From NCBI RefSeq assembly GCF_004341385.1, contig NZ_SLXE01000002.1, positions 1 through 64,000 on the forward strand: 64,000 bases of DNA. The letters run 5' to 3'. Position 1 is the stretch's first letter. The number at the start of each line of letters is the position of its first letter. This document shows positions 6,092-14,578 of the stretch, in pieces. Source of the stretch: Uruburuella suis (GTDB lineage: Bacteria > Pseudomonadota > Gammaproteobacteria > Burkholderiales > Neisseriaceae). The position numbers and the translations under genes were made by a program. The notes under the pieces were generated by a model. The model did not search any database, was not told the DNA's origin, and saw only the letters and a program-made list of their open reading frames with translations.

Positions 6092-8191
6092 TTATTGCTC
6101 GTCCTGCCCGGCCAATTCCAATGTGTCCGGCAGCCATTGCGCATCAAACAAACGCAAAATATCTTGTGCCGCTGCATCTGCTTCCAAAAGCATTTGCGCT
6201 TGCCGGCGGCCTTCTTGCTGCAAACGCTTGCGCCGCATAAGCGGTGTTTCCCAGCCCGCATCATCACGCCAAGGCTCGGTTTGCAGCTTCAGGGCAACGC
6301 CGTAAGCATCGGAGAGCGTGTCGCGGATTTTATCTAGGCGCTCTTTATTGCTGGTGGCGCGCGCCTCATCGGTGAGCGAGAGCATCAGCAATTGTTGCGG
6401 CTCATCATAGCGCACCCACGCGGCATGCTGCGCCACCATTTGCGCCGCGCCGAGCTTGGGCGCCAAGCGGCGTACCATCGCGGCCCAATGTTCGCCGTCA
6501 AAAGCAGGCAATGGCTCGAATTCAGGCGCTTCGGCTTCGGCCTCTTCTTCATTTTCGCTGTTGTCGCCGCTTTCATTTAAAGCCGCCAAAACGGGCGCGG
6601 CATCAAGGTGCGGATAATCGGCATATTCCTCATCTACTTCGTCATCGCCGAAATAAACCGCTTCTTGCACCGCTTCGGCCGCAGAAAACTCATCGGCCGC
6701 CACAACATCCGCAAGCTCGCCCACGCTTTCAGACGGCATCATGTCCGATGCTTCCGCCCAAGCTTGTACCGGCTCTATCAGCGGCTCTGCCGGTAGCTCT
6801 TCTGTTTCCGCAACCACGGGCGTCGGCTCATCCGACAGGGTTTGTGTGGCGGATGTAGCAGGCTCAAGTTCAGATATGGCCGCTTCGGCATGCATCGCCA
6901 CTTCTGCCTCAGGCGGCGCTTCCCACGGCGAGGTGTCTTCTGCTGCAGGCTTAAGCGGCTCATTGGCGGCAAGGTTTTCAGACGGCCGCGCAACCGCAGG
7001 CAGCGCCGGGCTATCCGGCAGAATCAGGGGCTTTTTTGCGGCGGCATCCTCCTGCGGATTATGCAGCTGCGTGCCCTCGATAATGCCCTCGCTGCTATGC
7101 GCCTTGGCCGCCATCGGCGCAAAAGCCAGCATGCGCAACAACGTCATCACAAAGCCGGCGTATTCATCGGGCGCTAGGCTCAAATCCTGTTTGCCGTGAA
7201 TGGCACATTGGTAATAAAGCTGAATCTGCTCGCCGCTCAAATACTGTGCCAAGCGGGCAAGGGTTTCATGTTCGGGGTCGTCAGCCAGCGCGGCAGGCAC
7301 GGTTTTGAGCAGCGCCAAGCGTTGCAGCAGCATCGCCAATTCGCTCAATGCGCTGTCGAAGCCGATAGCGCGCGCAGCCATTTCCTGCGCTTTTTCCAGC
7401 AGCGCTTCGCCATCTTGGTTCACAATATATTGCAGCAATTCATAAAGATAGCGCTTGTCTACCGCGCCTATCATCTGGCGCACATCTTGCTCGGCCACGC
7501 TGCCCGAGCCCATGGCAATCGCCTGATCCAAAAGACTCAAAGCATCGCGCATCGAGCCCATGGCCGCGCGCCCGAGCAGCTGCACGGCAGCGGGCTCAAA
7601 CGGCACTTGTTCGCTTTCCAGCACATGCGCCAAATGCGCCGCCACTTGCTGCGTGGTCATATTGCGCAACACAAATTGCAGGCAGCGGCTGAGCACAGTA
7701 ATCGGCACTTTGTGCGGATCGGTGGTGGCGAGAATGAATTTCACATGCTCGGGCGGCTCTTCCAGCGTTTTGAGCATGGCGTTAAACGCGCTTTTCGAGA
7801 GCATGTGCACTTCATCGATGATATAAACTTTATATTTACCGACGGTGGGCGCATATTGGGCGTTTTCCAGCACTTCGCGGATATTGTCGATACCGGTGTT
7901 TGATGCGGCATCGATTTCGAGCAAATCCACATAGCGGCCGGCATCGATCTGGGTGCAGCTGGCGCACACGCCGCAAGGCTCGCCGTGCTGCCCCTGCTCG
8001 CAGTTAAGGCTTTTGGCCAAAATGCGCGCAATCGTGGTTTTGCCCACGCCGCGCGTGCCGGTGAGCAGATAAGCATGATGCAGGCGGCCTTTGTCGAGCG
8101 CATTGCGCAAAGCCTTCACCACATGCTCTTGGCCGACCAAATCGGCAAAGGTTTTCGGCCGCCACTTACGGGCGAGAACTTGATAAGCCAT
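6092..8191 (-). CDS. dnaX: DNA polymerase III subunits tau (and predicted gamma)
   Basis: DnaX is the ATPase of the replicative clamp loader; full-length tau also bridges the polymerase cores and the helicase. The 699-residue protein has Walker A GTRGVGKTTIA (about 45-55), a four-cysteine zinc site, Walker B/DEAH-like IDEVHM and the sensor region. From about 375 an acidic Ala/Glu/Pro-rich linker leads to the tau C-terminal domain. Two DUS fall in the linker (6728 and 6977). At codons 385-387 a slippery heptamer with upstream AGGAGG predicts -1 frameshifting to a short gamma form (see the separate entry). Confidence 0.95.
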   Translation of the reverse strand: MAYQVLARKWRPKTFADLVGQEHVVKALRNALDKGRLHHAYLLTGTRGVGKTTIARILAKSLNCEQGQHGEPCGVCASCTQIDAGRYVDLLEIDAASNTGIDNIREVLENAQYAPTVGKYKVYIIDEVHMLSKSAFNAMLKTLEEPPEHVKFILATTDPHKVPITVLSRCLQFVLRNMTTQQVAAHLAHVLESEQVPFEPAAVQLLGRAAMGSMRDALSLLDQAIAMGSGSVAEQDVRQMIGAVDKRYLYELLQYIVNQDGEALLEKAQEMAARAIGFDSALSELAMLLQRLALLKTVPAALADDPEHETLARLAQYLSGEQIQLYYQCAIHGKQDLSLAPDEYAGFVMTLLRMLAFAPMAAKAHSSEGIIEGTQLHNPQEDAAAKKPLILPDSPALPAVARPSENLAANEPLKPAAEDTSPWEAPPEAEVAMHAEAAISELEPATSATQTLSDEPTPVVAETEELPAEPLIEPVQAWAEASDMMPSESVGELADVVAADEFSAAEAVQEAVYFGDDEVDEEYADYPHLDAAPVLAALNESGDNSENEEEAEAEAPEFEPLPAFDGEHWAAMVRRLAPKLGAAQMVAQHAAWVRYDEPQQLLMLSLTDEARATSNKERLDKIRDTLSDAYGVALKLQTEPWRDDAGWETPLMRRKRLQQEGRRQAQMLLEADAAAQDILRLFDAQWLPDTLELAGQDEQ
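7011..7053 (-). promoter_or_regulatory. Predicted programmed -1 ribosomal frameshift site in dnaX
   Basis: On the minus strand an AGGAGG (7053-7048) lies exactly 10 nt before the slippery heptamer A AAA AAG (7037-7031), which is in the zero frame as GCA AAA AAG (codons 385-387). After a -1 slip the reading is GCC CCT GAT TCT GCC GGA and then TAG at 7013-7011. The product would be about 393 residues, matching a gamma subunit. Escherichia coli dnaX uses the same heptamer and a Shine-Dalgarno-like stimulator at similar spacing. A small GCCGG/CCGGC stem just downstream could act as the 3' stimulator. Confidence 0.75.
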
Positions 8192-8202
8192 GTTGCTCCG
8201 TT

Positions 8203-9273
8203 TTACAGGCGGTAATCGCCGCTGACACCGTTGGCAATGTCGCGCACAGCGGTAACATACATGCGGCTGTGGTTATATTGCCAAACCGCATAAAAATTGG
8301 TGAGGCCGAGGTAGTATTCATACACGCCTGGGCTGGTTTCGAGCCGATAAAGAATGGCTTTTTCGTGGTCACCCACCACTTCCTGCGGCTGTACACCCAA
8401 ACGTTTGAAATCGGCCACGGTGCGGGTGAGCGCGGTTTTCTCATCGATAATGCCTTGCAGCTCTTGATTGATGGTGAGCGTAACCGGCACCACCATTTTG
8501 CCGTTGGTTTGCCAGCCGTGCGCTTTCATATAATTGGCCACTGATGCGGCCACATCGCCTACATTGTTCCAAATATCGTGAAAGCCGTCGCCATCGTAAT
8601 CTACGGCATATTTGCGAAAGCTCGAGGGCATAAACTGCGGCATGCCCATGGCGCCGGCATAGCTGCCTTTAAAGCTGTAGACATCACGCTTTTCCGCTTT
8701 GGTCATCAATAGGAATTCGTTTAATTCTTTTTGGAAAAATTCGGCTCGGCGCGGATAATCAAATGCCAACGTGCTCAAAGAATCGGCCACACGGAAGCTG
8801 CCCATATTGGTGCCGTAGTTGGTTTCGATGCCCACAATCGCCACGATGATTTCTGCGGGCACACCGTAGCTTTTCGCCACCGCGTCGATCACGCCTTTAT
8901 TCTGGGCATAAAAACGCCGGCCTGCGCTCACACGGGTGCCGCCTGCATTGGCTTGGCGAAATTCATACCACGGGCGCGAGGTGCCGGGGCGGTTCATAAT
9001 ATTGACGATATTGCCTTTGTATTCCACGCCGCCGAAAAAGTTTTCCAGCTCGTGGCGTGTGAATTGGCCGCTTTGCACTTCATAATCAATAAAGCGCTGC
9101 ACATTGGCATTGCCGTTGAAGCCGCTGATGGCCACCGATTCGGCGGCAGCGTCAAACACGGGGCGTTTGCCGCCGATCGGCGGCAGCAGGGTTTCCGATG
9201 TTTCGGCGGGCTGCTGCTGGCTGCTGCAGGCGGCCAAGGCCAGCGCCAACAGCCCTATGGCGAATTTTTTCAT
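8203..9273 (-). CDS. mltB: Membrane-bound lytic murein transglycosylase B (lipoprotein)
   Basis: MltB cleaves peptidoglycan glycan strands with formation of 1,6-anhydromuramic acid, at the inner face of the outer membrane. The 356-residue protein begins MKKFAIGLLALALAAC, a lipoprotein signal with the acylated Cys at 16. It contains the catalytic Glu in VGIETNYG, then GAMGMPQFMPSSF and DGDGFHDIWN, all typical of the SltB/MltB family. A longer frame reaches 9303, but the signal peptide supports 9273. It is followed 11 bp later by dnaX on the same strand. Confidence 0.92.
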   Translation of the reverse strand: MKKFAIGLLALALAACSSQQQPAETSETLLPPIGGKRPVFDAAAESVAISGFNGNANVQRFIDYEVQSGQFTRHELENFFGGVEYKGNIVNIMNRPGTSRPWYEFRQANAGGTRVSAGRRFYAQNKGVIDAVAKSYGVPAEIIVAIVGIETNYGTNMGSFRVADSLSTLAFDYPRRAEFFQKELNEFLLMTKAEKRDVYSFKGSYAGAMGMPQFMPSSFRKYAVDYDGDGFHDIWNNVGDVAASVANYMKAHGWQTNGKMVVPVTLTINQELQGIIDEKTALTRTVADFKRLGVQPQEVVGDHEKAILYRLETSPGVYEYYLGLTNFYAVWQYNHSRMYVTAVRDIANGVSGDYRL

Positions 9274-9414
9274 ATCGTCACATCCGGTTTTCATTAAACT
9301 CAATCAGCACGCAGTGTATCAAATTTACCGTGGGGGTTAAAGCACAGATTACGCCTAAACAGCTTTGTTTGCGCCGCTTCGTGCAGCGCATCTGAACGGC
9401 AATCTTTAATACAG

Positions 9415-9445
9415 AAAGGCCGTCTGAAAGATTCAGACGGCCTTT
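9415..9445 (-). terminator. DUS-pair terminator of the rpsF-priB-rpsR-rplI operon
   Basis: AAAGGCCGTCTGAA and TTCAGACGGCCTTT form 14-bp arms around three bases. The stem lies 26 bp beyond the rplI stop and is followed by T residues on the minus strand. Confidence 0.75.
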
Positions 9446-9470
9446 TATATAAACTGCTAATCTGCGCAGA

Positions 9471-9923
9471 TTATTCTACAGCAGCCACCACGGCAACGGT
9501 GATTTTGGCTACGGCATCAGTGTGCAGCGCCACTTCCACTTCGTATTCGCCCACGGCTTTGAAAGGGCCTTCGGGCAGGCGCACATTGGCTTTAGCGGCT
9601 TCCACACCGGCAGCGCGAATCGCATCGGCGATGTCGGCATTGGTTACGGAGCCGAACAAGCGGCCGTCTACACCGGCTTTTTGAGCCACGGTGATGGTTT
9701 GGCCGTCGAGTTTTTCTTGGCGGGCTTGCGCATCGGCCAAAATTTCGGCTTGCTTGGCTTCCAGCTCGGCGCGGCGCGCTTCAAACTCTTGCAGGTTGGC
9801 TGCGGTAGCGCGCTTGGCTTTGCCGCTGGGGATCAGAAAGTTGCGGGCGTAGCCGTTTTTCACGGTTACCACGTCACCCAAGTTGCCCAGGCCGCCGATT
9901 TTTTCTAACAGAATGATTTGCAT
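9471..9923 (-). CDS. rplI: 50S ribosomal protein L9
   Basis: L9 binds 23S rRNA near the L1 stalk. The 150-residue protein begins MQIILLEKIGGLGNLGDVV with the conserved VKNGYARNFLIPSGKA motif. The start at 9923 follows GGAG; the longer frame at 9941 overlaps the gap after rpsR and is not needed. It is the last gene of the rpsF-priB-rpsR-rplI operon. Confidence 0.97.
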   Translation of the reverse strand: MQIILLEKIGGLGNLGDVVTVKNGYARNFLIPSGKAKRATAANLQEFEARRAELEAKQAEILADAQARQEKLDGQTITVAQKAGVDGRLFGSVTNADIADAIRAAGVEAAKANVRLPEGPFKAVGEYEVEVALHTDAVAKITVAVVAAVE

Positions 9924-9941
9924 GTTACTTTTCTCCGTCAA

Positions 9942-10172
9942 TTATTTGTGTTGGTCGGTGTAGGGCAACAGCGCCAGGAAACGGGCGCGTTTAACCGCAA
10001 CAGACAGTTGACGTTGGTAGCCTGCTTTGGTGCCGGTGATGCGGGCGGGAATGATTTTGCCGTTTTCAGCGATAAAATCTTTCAACAGGTCTACTTGTTT
10101 GTAATCCACTTCTTGGATTTTTTCAGCCGTAAAACGGCAGAATTTTCTGCGTTTGAATGATTGACGAGCCAT
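9942..10172 (-). CDS. rpsR: 30S ribosomal protein S18
   Basis: S18 is a small-subunit protein that pairs with S6 on the platform. The 76-residue sequence has the conserved KFCRFTAEKIQEVDYKQVDLL and ITGTKAGYQRQLSVAVKRARF blocks. It sits between priB and rplI, the usual order. Confidence 0.98.
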   Translation of the reverse strand: MARQSFKRRKFCRFTAEKIQEVDYKQVDLLKDFIAENGKIIPARITGTKAGYQRQLSVAVKRARFLALLPYTDQHK

Positions 10173-10178
10173 TGTCGT

Positions 10179-10475
10179 TTAACCTTTATATTCTTGAATG
10201 TTCTGTATCCGCAGCACGGGCCGGGTGTAGCGCTGGCTTCTCTGTGCGAGAAAGCCGGTGATTTCCACCATCATGTTTTGCCCATGCTGCCACTGCAAAG
10301 CTTCCTTACCGATGATTTTGGCCGGCATTTCAAACTTCACCAGGCATTGCTGGCCGTTTTCCTGCTGCCAAGATTCATGTTTGAGCACCATATCCAGCAC
10401 AGGAATGCCGGCGGGTGTGTAGCGCACTTCGCCGGTTTGGGCGATTTGTGCGGTAAGGGTGAAAAGATTGTTCAA
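10179..10475 (-). CDS. priB: Primosomal replication protein N (PriB)
   Basis: PriB is a homodimeric OB-fold single-stranded DNA-binding protein that works with PriA in replication restart. The 98-residue product starts MNNLFTLTAQIAQTGEVRYTP and contains the GIPVLDMVLKHESWQ strand typical of beta- and gamma-proteobacterial PriB. It lies between rpsF (2 bp gap) and rpsR (6 bp gap), so translation is probably coupled. Confidence 0.93.
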   Translation of the reverse strand: MNNLFTLTAQIAQTGEVRYTPAGIPVLDMVLKHESWQQENGQQCLVKFEMPAKIIGKEALQWQHGQNMMVEITGFLAQRSQRYTRPVLRIQNIQEYKG

Positions 10476-10477
10476 TC

Positions 10478-10864
10478 TTAAGCTTCGGCAGTTTCTTCTT
10501 TAGCTTCTTCAGCCGCGCCGCTGTTGCTCAGCAGGCTTTTAGACTTCTCGTCTTTCATCATCGGAGAAGCTTCGGTAACGGCATGTTTGGTTTTGATGGT
10601 CAGATGACGCAGCACCGCATCGTTGAAGCGGAAAGCGGTTTCAATCTCTTCCACCACTTCAGGCGTGGCTTCGATGTTCATCAAAACATAGTGTGCTTTG
10701 TGGATTTTGTTGATCGGGTAAGCCAGTTGGCGGCGGCCCCAATCTTCCAGGCGGTGAATGGTGCCGCCGGCTTCGGTAATCATGGTTTTGTAGCGTTCAA
10801 CCATAGCGGGCACTTGCTCGCTTTGATCAGGGTGAACGATAAACACGATCTCATAATGACGCAT
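10478..10864 (-). CDS. rpsF: 30S ribosomal protein S6
   Basis: S6 binds 16S rRNA with S18. The 128-residue protein begins MRHYEIVFIVHPDQSEQVP and contains DWGRRQLAYPINKIHKAHYVLMN in two halves of the usual fold. It has an Ala/Glu-rich C-terminal tail. It is the first gene of the operon, with a promoter predicted at 10937-10965. Confidence 0.97.
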   Translation of the reverse strand: MRHYEIVFIVHPDQSEQVPAMVERYKTMITEAGGTIHRLEDWGRRQLAYPINKIHKAHYVLMNIEATPEVVEEIETAFRFNDAVLRHLTIKTKHAVTEASPMMKDEKSKSLLSNSGAAEEAKEETAEA

Positions 10865-10936
10865 GTTATCTCCTTACGGTTTATCAAACAGCCTTTGGCC
10901 ATGCGAAAAGCAAAAGGCAAGGTTGCAAAACGAAAG

Positions 10937-10965
10937 ATTATAATTGCCGCCGCATTTTAACGCAA
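10937..10965 (-). promoter_or_regulatory. Predicted sigma-70 promoter of the rpsF operon
   Basis: On the minus strand TTGCGT (10965-10960) and TATAAT (10942-10937) are 17 bp apart, about 70 bp before the rpsF start. The rest of 10865-11194 holds the divergent upstream region of the MscS-like gene, with another TATAAT at 11119 on the plus strand and one DUS at about 11129. Confidence 0.6.
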
Positions 10966-11194
10966 GGATTAACACTGTTAAAATCTCAAAATGCGGCTTA
11001 TTTGTGTTACTTTCGCCCTATCCGGCTCAAAACAGGCTCGGATGACCAAGCGCCGCCGCTTGCCTGCACCGGCAAAATCTTTACGCAGGCATGCTATCCG
11101 AGCGCATTGTACGGCGCTTATAATGATGGCCGTCTGAAAGCCGCTGCGTTTTGCAGCTTGAACACACATTTATTTTTGAAGCATAAACATAATT

Positions 11195-12643
11195 ATGTCC
11201 GACACCCTCAACCAGGTTTCCGCCCAAAGCACGGAAATCATCAAAAACACCGGTGCCAATCTGGTGGATTTCTTCACCCATTTGTTTGCCCGCGAGCGCT
11301 TTGCCTCTCATCTGCTCGAGCGCAGCTTCAATCAGCCGCTGGGCTGGATAGAGCTGGGCACTTGCATTGCGCTGATGGTGCTCACTTATTGGCTCTCGGG
11401 CTATCTAATCGGCCGCCGTGCGCAAAAGCCCACGAAATGGGCGGCCTTGAGCCACATCGGCAGGCGGGTGTTGTGGCCGCTGATGCTGCTGGCCGCTGCC
11501 GTTGCCGCCTTGTTTACTTGGACGGCTCTGGGCTTCAATGGCGTGTGGTTGCAGCTTTTGGTGATGGCGGCGCGCTGGATGATTATTATCCGGCTTTTGC
11601 TGGCCGTGGTGCATGCGGCGCTGCCCAACAATAAAATCACCGATATGCTCGAAAGCACGCTCTCAGGGGTGTTGTGGGTGTCTTTTGTATTGTGGATTTC
11701 CGGCATCGATGATGTGGTAATCAATATGCTCAAAAGCGTGCAGCTGCCCATCGGCTCCATCACGCTCAATCTCTACACCATACTCACCGGCTTGGTGTGG
11801 GTGGCGGTGATTATGGTGTTTGCCCTCTGGCTTTCGCGCACCATCAACAGCCGGCTGATGAACAGCAACCGGCTCGATATGAATCTGCGCATCGTGCTCT
11901 CGAAAGTGGTCACCACGGTGCTGGTGACGCTGGCAGTGCTGATTGCGCTGCCGCTGGTGGGCATCAATCTTACCGTGTTGTCGGTGTTTAGCGGTGCGCT
12001 CGGTGTGGGCATCGGCTTCGGCCTGCAAAAAGTGGCCAGCAATTATATTTCGGGCTTTATCATTTTGGGCGACCGCTCCATCCGCCCGGGCGACCGCCTG
12101 ACTGTTAACGACTTCACCGGCTACGTTACCAAAATCACCTCTCGTTTTGTGGTGTTGCGCAGCGCCGGCGGCTCTGAAGCGCTGATTCCGAACGAAACGT
12201 TTGTTACTTCCACCGTGATTAATGAATCGTACACCGGCAAATCGCTGTGGCAAAACCTCAACATCCAAGTAGCCTACCACACCGATTTGACACAAGCCAT
12301 GCGCATACTTGAAGAAGCCGCTGCCGCCCAAGAGCGGGTGGAAACCGACCCTGCGCCCAAAGCTTTTTTGGTTGAATTTGCCGACAACGGCGTAAACCTG
12401 CGCGTAGGCTTTTGGGTGCGCGACCCGGAAAACGGCTTTTTGGGTTTGTTTTCCGCTATTTTATTGGATATTTGGGCGCGCTTTAATGAAAACGGCATTG
12501 AGTTTCCGTTTCCGCAACGCGAAATACGTATTCTCAACGACGCCCCCGAGCCGAGCGATGCCGCCATGTTGCACGCCGGCCTGAAAGCCCGCAGCAGCAC
12601 GCGCTCAGACGAGCCCGATAATGAGCACGGAGCGCATTCATGA
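11195..12643 (+). CDS. MscS-family mechanosensitive ion channel
   Basis: Inner-membrane channel of the MscS superfamily, which releases solutes upon hypo-osmotic shock. The 482-residue protein has several N-terminal membrane segments and a pore-lining helix rich in Gly/Ala (SVFSGALGVGIGFGLQKVA). After this come the beta domain IILGDRSIRPGDRLTVNDFTG, the IPNETF motif and a soluble C-terminal domain. It is longer than MscS (about 286 residues), with extra transmembrane helices in front, like YbdG- or MscM-type paralogues. Its stop overlaps the nudB start by ATGA. Confidence 0.88.
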   Translation: MSDTLNQVSAQSTEIIKNTGANLVDFFTHLFARERFASHLLERSFNQPLGWIELGTCIALMVLTYWLSGYLIGRRAQKPTKWAALSHIGRRVLWPLMLLAAAVAALFTWTALGFNGVWLQLLVMAARWMIIIRLLLAVVHAALPNNKITDMLESTLSGVLWVSFVLWISGIDDVVINMLKSVQLPIGSITLNLYTILTGLVWVAVIMVFALWLSRTINSRLMNSNRLDMNLRIVLSKVVTTVLVTLAVLIALPLVGINLTVLSVFSGALGVGIGFGLQKVASNYISGFIILGDRSIRPGDRLTVNDFTGYVTKITSRFVVLRSAGGSEALIPNETFVTSTVINESYTGKSLWQNLNIQVAYHTDLTQAMRILEEAAAAQERVETDPAPKAFLVEFADNGVNLRVGFWVRDPENGFLGLFSAILLDIWARFNENGIEFPFPQREIRILNDAPEPSDAAMLHAGLKARSSTRSDEPDNEHGAHS

Positions 12644-13086
12644 GCGCGGCCAAACCATTAAAACAGCCCGTGTCAGTATTGGTGGTGTTGCACGACGGCA
12701 ACGGCAACATATTGCTGATCGAGCGTGCCGATCGCGCCGGCTTTTGGCAATCGGTCACCGGCAGCATCGAAGCCGGCGAAACCTTGAGCCAAACCGCTCT
12801 GCGGGAAGTGCAGGAAGAAACCGGCATCACCCTTTCAGACGGCCAGCTGCACGATTGGCAGCAAAGCCGGCAATACGAAATTTATCCGCATTGGCGCCAC
12901 CGCTACCCGCCCGGCATCACCCGCAACACCGAGCATGTATTTTCCGCCCGCATTGCGCCCGACACCGTCATTAAGCTTAGCAAAGAGCACACCGCTTTTT
13001 GCTGGCTGGAGCACACAGCTGCGGCAGAAACAGTGTTTTCCCCCTCCAACCGCCAGGCTATTTTGGAATTAGCCGAACATCTTTAA
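12640..13086 (+). CDS. nudB: Dihydroneopterin triphosphate diphosphatase (Nudix hydrolase)
   Basis: NudB removes pyrophosphate from dihydroneopterin triphosphate in folate synthesis. The 148-residue protein carries the Nudix box from GSIEAGETLSQTALREVQEE to TGI, with REVQEE as the metal site, and the family segment FWQSVTGSIE. It overlaps the mechanosensitive channel gene by four bases (ATGA), indicating translational coupling. A DUS-pair terminator follows. Nudix specificity is inferred from overall resemblance to NudB. Confidence 0.85.
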   Translation: MSAAKPLKQPVSVLVVLHDGNGNILLIERADRAGFWQSVTGSIEAGETLSQTALREVQEETGITLSDGQLHDWQQSRQYEIYPHWRHRYPPGITRNTEHVFSARIAPDTVIKLSKEHTAFCWLEHTAAAETVFSPSNRQAILELAEHL

Positions 13087-13122
13087 TTTAACCGATACAT
13101 CATAACCGATACATCATATCCG

Positions 13123-13165
13123 AGGCCGTCTGAACAGCTTTCCGCATCATATGTTCAGACGGCCT
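13123..13165 (+). terminator. DUS-pair terminator of the mechanosensitive channel-nudB unit
   Basis: AGGCCGTCTGAACA and its inverse TGTTCAGACGGCCT enclose a 15-base loop and are followed by TTTTT, 37 bp after nudB. Confidence 0.75.
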
Positions 13166-13310
13166 TTTTCCACGCCGTCAAAATCGCCACTCGAAAACAA
13201 GCCTTTTGCCGCAATACCGATTTAAAGGCTTCTTAACACTTTTTTAATGCCGGTCGGGCGCTTTGGGCAAGCAAAAGCCATCTGCTTATAATATACTTAC
13301 CGCCGCATTA

Positions 13311-13470
13311 GGGTCTGTTCACAATTCATCCGCGAGTAAGATTTTGAGCGCAAAAGCGTGGCTGCAAGGCGAAAAGCACAGCAAGGTTGGACACCTTGCG
13401 AGCATTTTCAACGCAGCAGGCGCGTTTTTGAGCCAAAATATTGCCGCGTGATGAAATGTGAACAGACCCT
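13311..13470. mobile_element. Repeat family E: 160-bp MITE flanked by TA
   Basis: Inverted ends GGGTCTGTTCACAATTCATC and GATGAAATGTGAACAGACCC match at 19 of 20 positions and are flanked by TA on both sides, which fits a TA target duplication. The inside is an imperfect hairpin with no coding frame of interest. A solo right end lies at 48154. It is inserted upstream of the acyltransferase gene. Confidence 0.75.
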
Positions 13471-13481
13471 AGGCTCTACCT

Positions 13482-13530
13482 GCATTTCATCAAACGGCAA
13501 CATTTTGGCTCAAAAGCGCGGATGAAATGC
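13482..13530. repeat. Short degenerate relative of repeat family E
   Basis: GCATTTCATC and GATGAAATGC enclose 29 bases including ATTTTGGCTCAAAA, which echoes the GAGCCAAAAT inside the adjacent MITE. It looks like an internally deleted copy next to the intact one. The interval 13087-13554 otherwise holds only the nudB terminator. Confidence 0.5.
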
Positions 13531-13554
13531 AAACAAATCCTTAAAGAAAGCGCC

Positions 13555-14403
13555 ATGCAAAAGCCATATGTTTTCTCACGTTTAACCTTATCACTCATTC
13601 AAGCCCATTCAATGTCTGCCAACAAAGCCCCGCTCCGCCTCCGTTTCCTCCGCCTTGCCCGCATGGCCGCGTGGCTGTTTGCCACCGGTTGCGATCTGCG
13701 TAAAATCGACGGCGACAGCCCCCAAGAGCGCGACCAAGCCATTATCAAGCTGGGCAGCGGCGCACTCAAAGCGCTGGGCATCAAGCTGGATGTGGCCACG
13801 CCGCCCGAGCATTTTCATGTGTCGGGCACGCTCGTGGTGGCCAACCACGTTTCCTGGCTGGATATTTTCGCACTCAGCGCACTTTATCCGAGCAGCTTTA
13901 TCGCCAAGCAGGAAATCAGCCGCTGGCCGGTGCTGGGCAAAATGGGGCGCAACGCCGGCACTGTGTTTATCAACCGCAACTCGCGCAAAGACATCGAGCC
14001 GATTAAAAAAGCCGTTACCGCCGCCTTGCAGCAAGGTCAAAACGTGAGCTTTTTCCCCGAAGCACGCACCTCGAACGGCGAAGCAGTGCTGCCTTTCAAG
14101 GCCGCGCTTTATCAAGCCGCCATCGACAGCGGCTCGGCCATACAAAGCATCGCCCTGCGCTATTACGACCACCAAGGCCGGCGCACCACCGCACCATCCT
14201 ATGCCGGAAGCATGAATTTATTCCGCTCGCTGTGGCGCATTGTGTCGATGCCCGAAATCCATGTGCGCGTTGACTTTGCCAAGCCGCTGAACCCGCAGGA
14301 TTATCCCGGCATCGACCGCTATATGCTCAAAGAACAATCCGAGCAATTTGTGCGCAGCAAAGTGATGGAAGACAGCCCGCTCACCGCCGATGCCGCCGCC
14401 TGA
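13555..14403 (+). CDS. 1-acyl-sn-glycerol-3-phosphate acyltransferase-like protein (PlsC family)
   Basis: A membrane-associated acyltransferase that probably acylates lysophosphatidic acid or a related lysolipid. The 282-residue protein has the catalytic NHVSWLD (Asn97-His98...Asp102, HX4D motif), a GTVFINR block and FFPEARTSNG, which replaces the usual FPEGTRS. An N-terminal hydrophobic helix (about 35-45) precedes these. The start at 13555 has AAAGAAAG upstream; 13522 and 13612 are alternatives. The promoter region lies in or after the family E MITE. Confidence 0.85.
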   Translation: MQKPYVFSRLTLSLIQAHSMSANKAPLRLRFLRLARMAAWLFATGCDLRKIDGDSPQERDQAIIKLGSGALKALGIKLDVATPPEHFHVSGTLVVANHVSWLDIFALSALYPSSFIAKQEISRWPVLGKMGRNAGTVFINRNSRKDIEPIKKAVTAALQQGQNVSFFPEARTSNGEAVLPFKAALYQAAIDSGSAIQSIALRYYDHQGRRTTAPSYAGSMNLFRSLWRIVSMPEIHVRVDFAKPLNPQDYPGIDRYMLKEQSEQFVRSKVMEDSPLTADAAA

Positions 14404-14470
14404 ATGGCAAAAGCCGATGAAGTGTGCAGATTAAAACAGATTATTTCTTCATGGGCATTTATTCAGCCAA

Positions 14471-14499
14471 AGGCCGTCTGAAACCTTTTCAGACGGCCT
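14471..14499 (+). terminator. DUS-pair hairpin downstream of the acyltransferase
   Basis: AGGCCGTCTGAAA and TTTCAGACGGCCT form a 13-bp stem about 70 bp after the stop codon. No strong T-tract follows. Confidence 0.6.
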
Positions 14500-14511
14500 C
14501 TCCACAAAAAA

Positions 14512-14532
14512 AGCGCACCTGAAAAGTGCGCT
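14512..14532 (-). terminator. Rho-independent terminator of pcnB
   Basis: AGCGCAC/GTGCGCT form a 7-bp stem. On the minus strand the stem is followed by seven T residues, 47 bp past the pcnB stop. It contains no DUS, unlike most terminators here. Confidence 0.75.
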
Positions 14533-14578
14533 CTTTTATCAAACTGCCGACAACATCCAACTCTGTTTACACAGCAAA

